Positions 61,083-64,000 of a DNA stretch of 64,000 bases are shown here, piece by piece. A model generated the notes under the pieces. It worked only from the letters and a program-made list of their open reading frames with translations, ran no database searches and was not told the origin of the DNA. The translations under genes and the position numbers were made by a program. Positions within the stretch are counted from its first letter, which is position 1; the number at the start of each line of letters is the position of its first letter. Origin of the DNA: JAEZAF01 sp964395665 (lineage in GTDB: Bacteria; Chloroflexota; Anaerolineae; Aggregatilineales; Phototrophicaceae); assembly GCA_964395665.1 (NCBI GenBank), contig CAYNDH010000002.1, forward strand, positions 1 through 64,000, read 5' to 3'.

Positions 61083-61826
61083 TCAGGATGAGTCTTTATT
61101 ACGGAAATTGACGAAACGATAGCCGACACCGCGCTCCGTCAGAATGTACTTCGGATTGGCTGGGTCCTGTTCGATCTTTTCGCGAAGGTAATTCACATAC
61201 AGGCGTACATAGTGTGCCTCATCGCGATATTCATAGCCCCATACTTTCGCCAGAAGCTGATCGTGCGGAACTGTCCAGCCTGCGTTTTCAATCAGATGAT
61301 ACAGCAGGCGGTACTCGGTAGGGCGCAGCTTGATATGCCTGCCTTCAACGATGACTTCGCGGCGGTTGAAATCCACCTGTAAGCGGTCATCGATGGCGAG
61401 TATAGCCTGATCCGGTGATGAAGACGGCATATCGGAACGGCGAAGCACGGCCTTGACACGGCTTGAGAGTTCGCGCGGGCCAAATGGCTTGGTGACGTAG
61501 TCGTCTGCGCCCAGTTCAAGGCCATAGACCTTGTCGTTTTCTTCGCCTTTCGCCGTCAGCATGATAACCGGGATGCTCGAAAACTCGCGCAGCATCCGCA
61601 GGGTTTCGAATCCGTCGAGTTCGGGCATCATGACATCCAGCAGGACGACATCCGGCAGTTTGGTACGGATCGCTTCCAGCGCTTCCAGCCCGTTATGGGC
61701 TTCGATCACCCGATGCCCCTCAAGTTCGAGATTCATGCGGATGAAGCCGATCATACGGGGTTCATCATCGACAACGAGGATTAATTTGCTATCGCGGGCA
61801 TTCGCCTTGGGTAGTTTGGTCGCCAT
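61083..61826 (-). CDS. OmpR/PhoB-type response regulator
   Basis: A 247-residue regulator. Its receiver domain (about 14-130) has the acids D20-D21-E22, phosphoacceptor D64 (VLLDVMMPELDG) and K113 (YVTKPFGPREL). The winged-helix domain (about 145-240) shows LRPTEYRLLYHLIENAG, VWGYEY and a C-terminal ILTERGVGYRFVNF. It is an orphan, with no kinase adjacent. A 12-bp inverted repeat lies about 26 bases upstream of its start. It sits 254 bases from the pfa promoter end and might regulate that operon, but nothing proves it. Confidence 0.94.
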   Translation of the reverse strand: MATKLPKANARDSKLILVVDDEPRMIGFIRMNLELEGHRVIEAHNGLEALEAIRTKLPDVVLLDVMMPELDGFETLRMLREFSSIPVIMLTAKGEENDKVYGLELGADDYVTKPFGPRELSSRVKAVLRRSDMPSSSPDQAILAIDDRLQVDFNRREVIVEGRHIKLRPTEYRLLYHLIENAGWTVPHDQLLAKVWGYEYRDEAHYVRLYVNYLREKIEQDPANPKYILTERGVGYRFVNFRNKDSS

Positions 61827-61851
61827 CCTCTGCTTCCTGACTGTAATTTAT

Positions 61852-61877
61852 GAAGGCGCATACCCGTATGCGCCTTC
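61852..61877. promoter_or_regulatory. 12-bp perfect inverted repeat upstream of the response regulator
   Basis: GAAGGCGCATAC and GTATGCGCCTTC are separated by two bases. Neither side has a T-run, so it is not a normal terminator. It could be an operator or a 5' leader hairpin of the regulator gene. Confidence 0.5.
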
Positions 61878-61965
61878 CAACATTGTTCTATTTATACCAT
61901 TTCAGGGCGTTTAAAAACAGTTCGAGCAGGTGAGAGGTTACAGAACACGTTGGTTGTCCGTTGAG

Positions 61966-62000
61966 CTGCTGTGTGCCTGATCGACAGGTGTGAACAGCAG
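61966..62000 (-). terminator. Weak terminator-like hairpin
   Basis: The arms CTGCTGT/ACAGCAG, with an inner TGCCTG/CAGGTG pairing, lie just after the stop of the 82-residue gene at 62004. No T-run follows. Confidence 0.35.
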
Positions 62001-62003
62001 CCG

Positions 62004-62252
62004 TTAGTCCCCACGGAATGGCAGCGGGAATTCCAGTTCTTCATCTGCGCCGGGGATGACCTGTACAAAGTTGATACGCCACCATGGAAGGATGATCGTA
62101 TTCACGCCTTCGTCGATCCAGTTTACTTCCTTGTCGGCGCGGTCGCGGGGATTACGCCCAACGATCACGACATCGGTCGTGGTGGGCATTTCGTCACAGT
62201 CCACTTTGACCGGGTCCTGGTTTGCGATATGTATCAGTAAGGTAACTGCCAT
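62004..62252 (-). CDS. Small conserved-looking protein, function unknown
   Basis: An 82-residue acidic protein from ATG 62252, which has GAGG about 9 bases upstream; an earlier ATG at 62267 adds five residues (MRLRL). It is soluble, with ILPWWRINFVQVIPG, and ends in EELEFPLPFRGD. The sequence suggests a compact beta-rich fold, but I cannot name the family. It lies between the FHA gene and the regulator, on the same strand as both. Confidence 0.55.
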   Translation of the reverse strand: MAVTLLIHIANQDPVKVDCDEMPTTTDVVIVGRNPRDRADKEVNWIDEGVNTIILPWWRINFVQVIPGADEELEFPLPFRGD

Positions 62253-62360
62253 TAGTCTCAACCTCACGATCTGCGTGGCAGCAGGTTATCAGGTTCCATG
62301 AAAACAACTCGGTTAACGTTATCATCACTTTAACCGATAAATGTCAGCCTGAAACATAAG

Positions 62361-62867
62361 CTACTTGAAGTAAATATGTGCGACCAGTTTCCCTAAACGG
62401 ATTTCATCACCATCGCGCAGCACTCTGGGCTGATCCGGGAAGAGGCGCTGCCCGTTCAGGTGAGTGCCGTTGGAACTGCCCATATCGACAATCGTCAGCG
62501 TGTCTTCGCTTCGCTCGACGGCGGCATGGATACGCGAGACACCCTTTTCAAGGGCGCCGTATGGGGATAGGTCGAAATCAGGCTGGACCGGGCTGGTGGC
62601 GTCGGCGCGGCCAAAGATCGTCCGTTTTGCAGGCTGGAGAAGGACAGGTTCAGGAGCATCGCGGAAGTGCAGCATAACACTTGATCCGACCGAGAAACGT
62701 GCGGTTCCCCAGGTTGCCTTGGCTGAGAGATCTGTCGGAAGCTGATCGAACTGACGTGTTGGCAGGGTAGCATTTACCCGGTCATCAACGTTCAGATCCT
62801 GACCGCATTCTTCGCAGAACAGAATCCCTTCAAGATTTTTTTCTCCACAATATGGGCAAAGCCTCAT
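62361..62867 (-). CDS. Zinc-ribbon FHA-domain protein
   Basis: A 168-residue protein. The N-terminus has a C4 zinc ribbon (CPYCG with C4 and C7, then CEECG with C18 and C21). The FHA domain (about 80-165) shows the recognition loops IFGRADATSP, VSRIHAAVE and DMGSSNGTHLNGQ. FHA domains bind phosphothreonine, so a Ser/Thr kinase such as the one at 36517 could be a partner. The neighbouring gene 47 bases upstream encodes a VWA protein, a pairing common in Chloroflexota. Function is otherwise open. Confidence 0.9.
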   Translation of the reverse strand: MRLCPYCGEKNLEGILFCEECGQDLNVDDRVNATLPTRQFDQLPTDLSAKATWGTARFSVGSSVMLHFRDAPEPVLLQPAKRTIFGRADATSPVQPDFDLSPYGALEKGVSRIHAAVERSEDTLTIVDMGSSNGTHLNGQRLFPDQPRVLRDGDEIRLGKLVAHIYFK

Positions 62868-62914
62868 ACGTTTACTCCTACAGGGATGCGGGATGTCGCT
62901 TGAACGATCCCGGA

Positions 62915-64000
62915 TCAGACATCTTCACCCGATCCCAGCAATAAATGGCGCGTCTGATATTTAATGGTCATGCGGCCCTTGTCAGAAAACCCGCTGGTAT
63001 GCGCGACACGCCGCGCTTCGGTCAGTGCCTGCGTTGCCAGTTCGTTCTGGCCGAGTGCAAGCAGACGAGTCGCAAGATTTTCCAGCCGACGGGTGGCTTC
63101 GGCAATATTCCCGGTGAGCAGGGCTTCCTGTGCTTTCTCCTGAAGGCGATACAGAGTCAGTTTACTGAGCGCATCAAGGATCGCGGTGGATGGTTTTTCG
63201 AGATCTGGCCGCTCCACAACTTCGACGGTGATGTCACTCACGCTCTGACGATGCTGCTGTTTGTTTTGCAACACGTCACCTTGAGCCACGAGACGTGCAA
63301 CGGGGCGGAATCCCATCTCCATGCCAGGTGGAAGCTGAAGCTGAAGCAGAACTGATAATGAGCGCTCGAACTGTAGATTCCCAAGATGGAGTTCACCAGC
63401 TTCAAGATCCAGCGGCTGCGGGTTGGGATTGAGGCGAAAGGCCATCTCGATCTTGACATCAGCTTCCGGCGCGACGCTCATCCGCATCCGCTCGGCAAAG
63501 GCATTTGCCAGCCCGCGCACACGGTCATTCAGAAAGCGAACCACTGCACCCGCGGTATTGATATACTCGGAAGAGCCGCCGGTTTTACTCGCCAGTGCGT
63601 CAAGGAATTCATCATTCCATTCGTCGCCCAAGCCCATTGCGCTGATGCCGATCCCTTCCTTTGCGGCCTGTTGTGCCAGCTCAAGACACTGTTCCTGATC
63701 GCCAAAGGTACGGCCATCTGTCAGCAGGATAATGTGATTGACCAGCTTCGGCCCAAGGAACTGACGGTTCTGCTGAACACCGGCTGCCAGCCCGTGATAG
63801 ATCTCTGTGCCGCCGGACGCCCCGAACATGCTGACACGGGCCTTGAGCGCCAGTTTATCGCGTACGGGTGTAGCCGGGATAATGACCTCTGCACGGTCGC
63901 TGAAGGTGACGACCGAGACAATATCATCGGTATTCAGACCGTCGATAATCTGATGGGCGGCGACTTTCACCTTTTCCAGACGTGGGCCGTTCATCGAGTT
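62915..64000 (-). CDS. VWA-domain protein, 5' end outside the window
   Basis: The reading frame is still open at base 64000 and the visible part is about 361 residues. It shows the von Willebrand A fold: MNGPRLEKVK follows where a DxSxS metal motif should lie just outside the window. Next come TEIYHGLAAGVQQN and ILLTDGRTFGDQ, with the MIDAS Thr and Asp. Residues past about 220 form a helical C-terminal region (RLENLATRLLALGQ). No signal peptide can be judged. It is probably in one transcript with the FHA gene. Confidence 0.85.
   Translation of the reverse strand, partial: NSMNGPRLEKVKVAAHQIIDGLNTDDIVSVVTFSDRAEVIIPATPVRDKLALKARVSMFGASGGTEIYHGLAAGVQQNRQFLGPKLVNHIILLTDGRTFGDQEQCLELAQQAAKEGIGISAMGLGDEWNDEFLDALASKTGGSSEYINTAGAVVRFLNDRVRGLANAFAERMRMSVAPEADVKIEMAFRLNPNPQPLDLEAGELHLGNLQFERSLSVLLQLQLPPGMEMGFRPVARLVAQGDVLQNKQQHRQSVSDITVEVVERPDLEKPSTAILDALSKLTLYRLQEKAQEALLTGNIAEATRRLENLATRLLALGQNELATQALTEARRVAHTSGFSDKGRMTIKYQTRHLLLGSGEDV

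Overview
The window looks like a chromosomal piece of a Chloroflexota bacterium, probably Anaerolineae-like. Supporting traits are very long Thr/Pro-rich linkers in surface proteins, a Ser/Thr kinase-nSTAND-WD40 fusion, secreted parallel beta-helix proteins with a CTLREAI-type N-terminus, a LytR-CpsA-Psr protein, many response-regulator and FHA/VWA proteins, moderate-to-high GC and one tRNA-Pro. This assignment rests on protein style, not on a marker gene. Three 100-N runs (35787-35886, 38882-38981, 57780-57879) are assembly gaps, and each lies in repetitive coding sequence.

Layout. 0.2-3.8 kb: a small membrane protein, a STAS/HATPase partner-switching pair, then a beta-lactamase-fold serine hydrolase and a Nudix hydrolase on the other strand. 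4-10.6 kb: a membrane GAF histidine-kinase-like protein whose phosphoacceptor His is Gln, a Thr/Pro-rich LysM-like membrane protein and an LCP protein. 10.7-14.3 kb: an FtsK-like protein without Walker motifs, two very small genes, a frameshifted pseudogene, tRNA-Pro(GGG) and a deazaflavin-type reductase. 14.3-19.2 kb: a DUF59 protein divergent from sufCBD, plus a Rieske protein. 19.2-21.9 kb: GDPD, methyltransferase, YugP-like protease and a CheY-like regulator. 22.1-27.0 kb: an RND transporter with about 700 extra residues in its first extracytoplasmic loop. 27.2-34.6 kb: menaquinone genes menF-menD-menB-menE, a TetR regulator and divergent menH. 34.6-46.2 kb: two large beta-helix surface proteins (one with an LPATG sortase signal), the kinase-nSTAND-WD40 protein and a secreted SH3-like protein.

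46.3-60.8 kb is the most striking region, a minus-strand operon for a polyunsaturated-fatty-acid-type (Pfa) secondary lipid synthase. It encodes KS-MAT-ACP(n)-KR(structural half), then KR(catalytic)-DH, then KS-CLF-AT-DH, then a PfaD enoyl reductase, a DUF4258 protein and a phosphopantetheinyl transferase. The first two polypeptides are in the same reading frame and are separated only by one TAG codon, so the subunit is either split or interrupted by an amber codon. The number of ACP repeats is hidden by a gap. 61-64 kb: an OmpR-type regulator, a small conserved-looking protein, an FHA/zinc-ribbon protein and a VWA protein that runs off the end.

The genes of one block plausibly work together in the Suf cluster (Fe-S assembly), the men cluster (isochorismate to DHNA-CoA, without menC) and the pfa operon (synthase, its reductase and its activating PPTase). 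The remaining genes form short, apparently independent units, many of them bounded by clear hairpin terminators.
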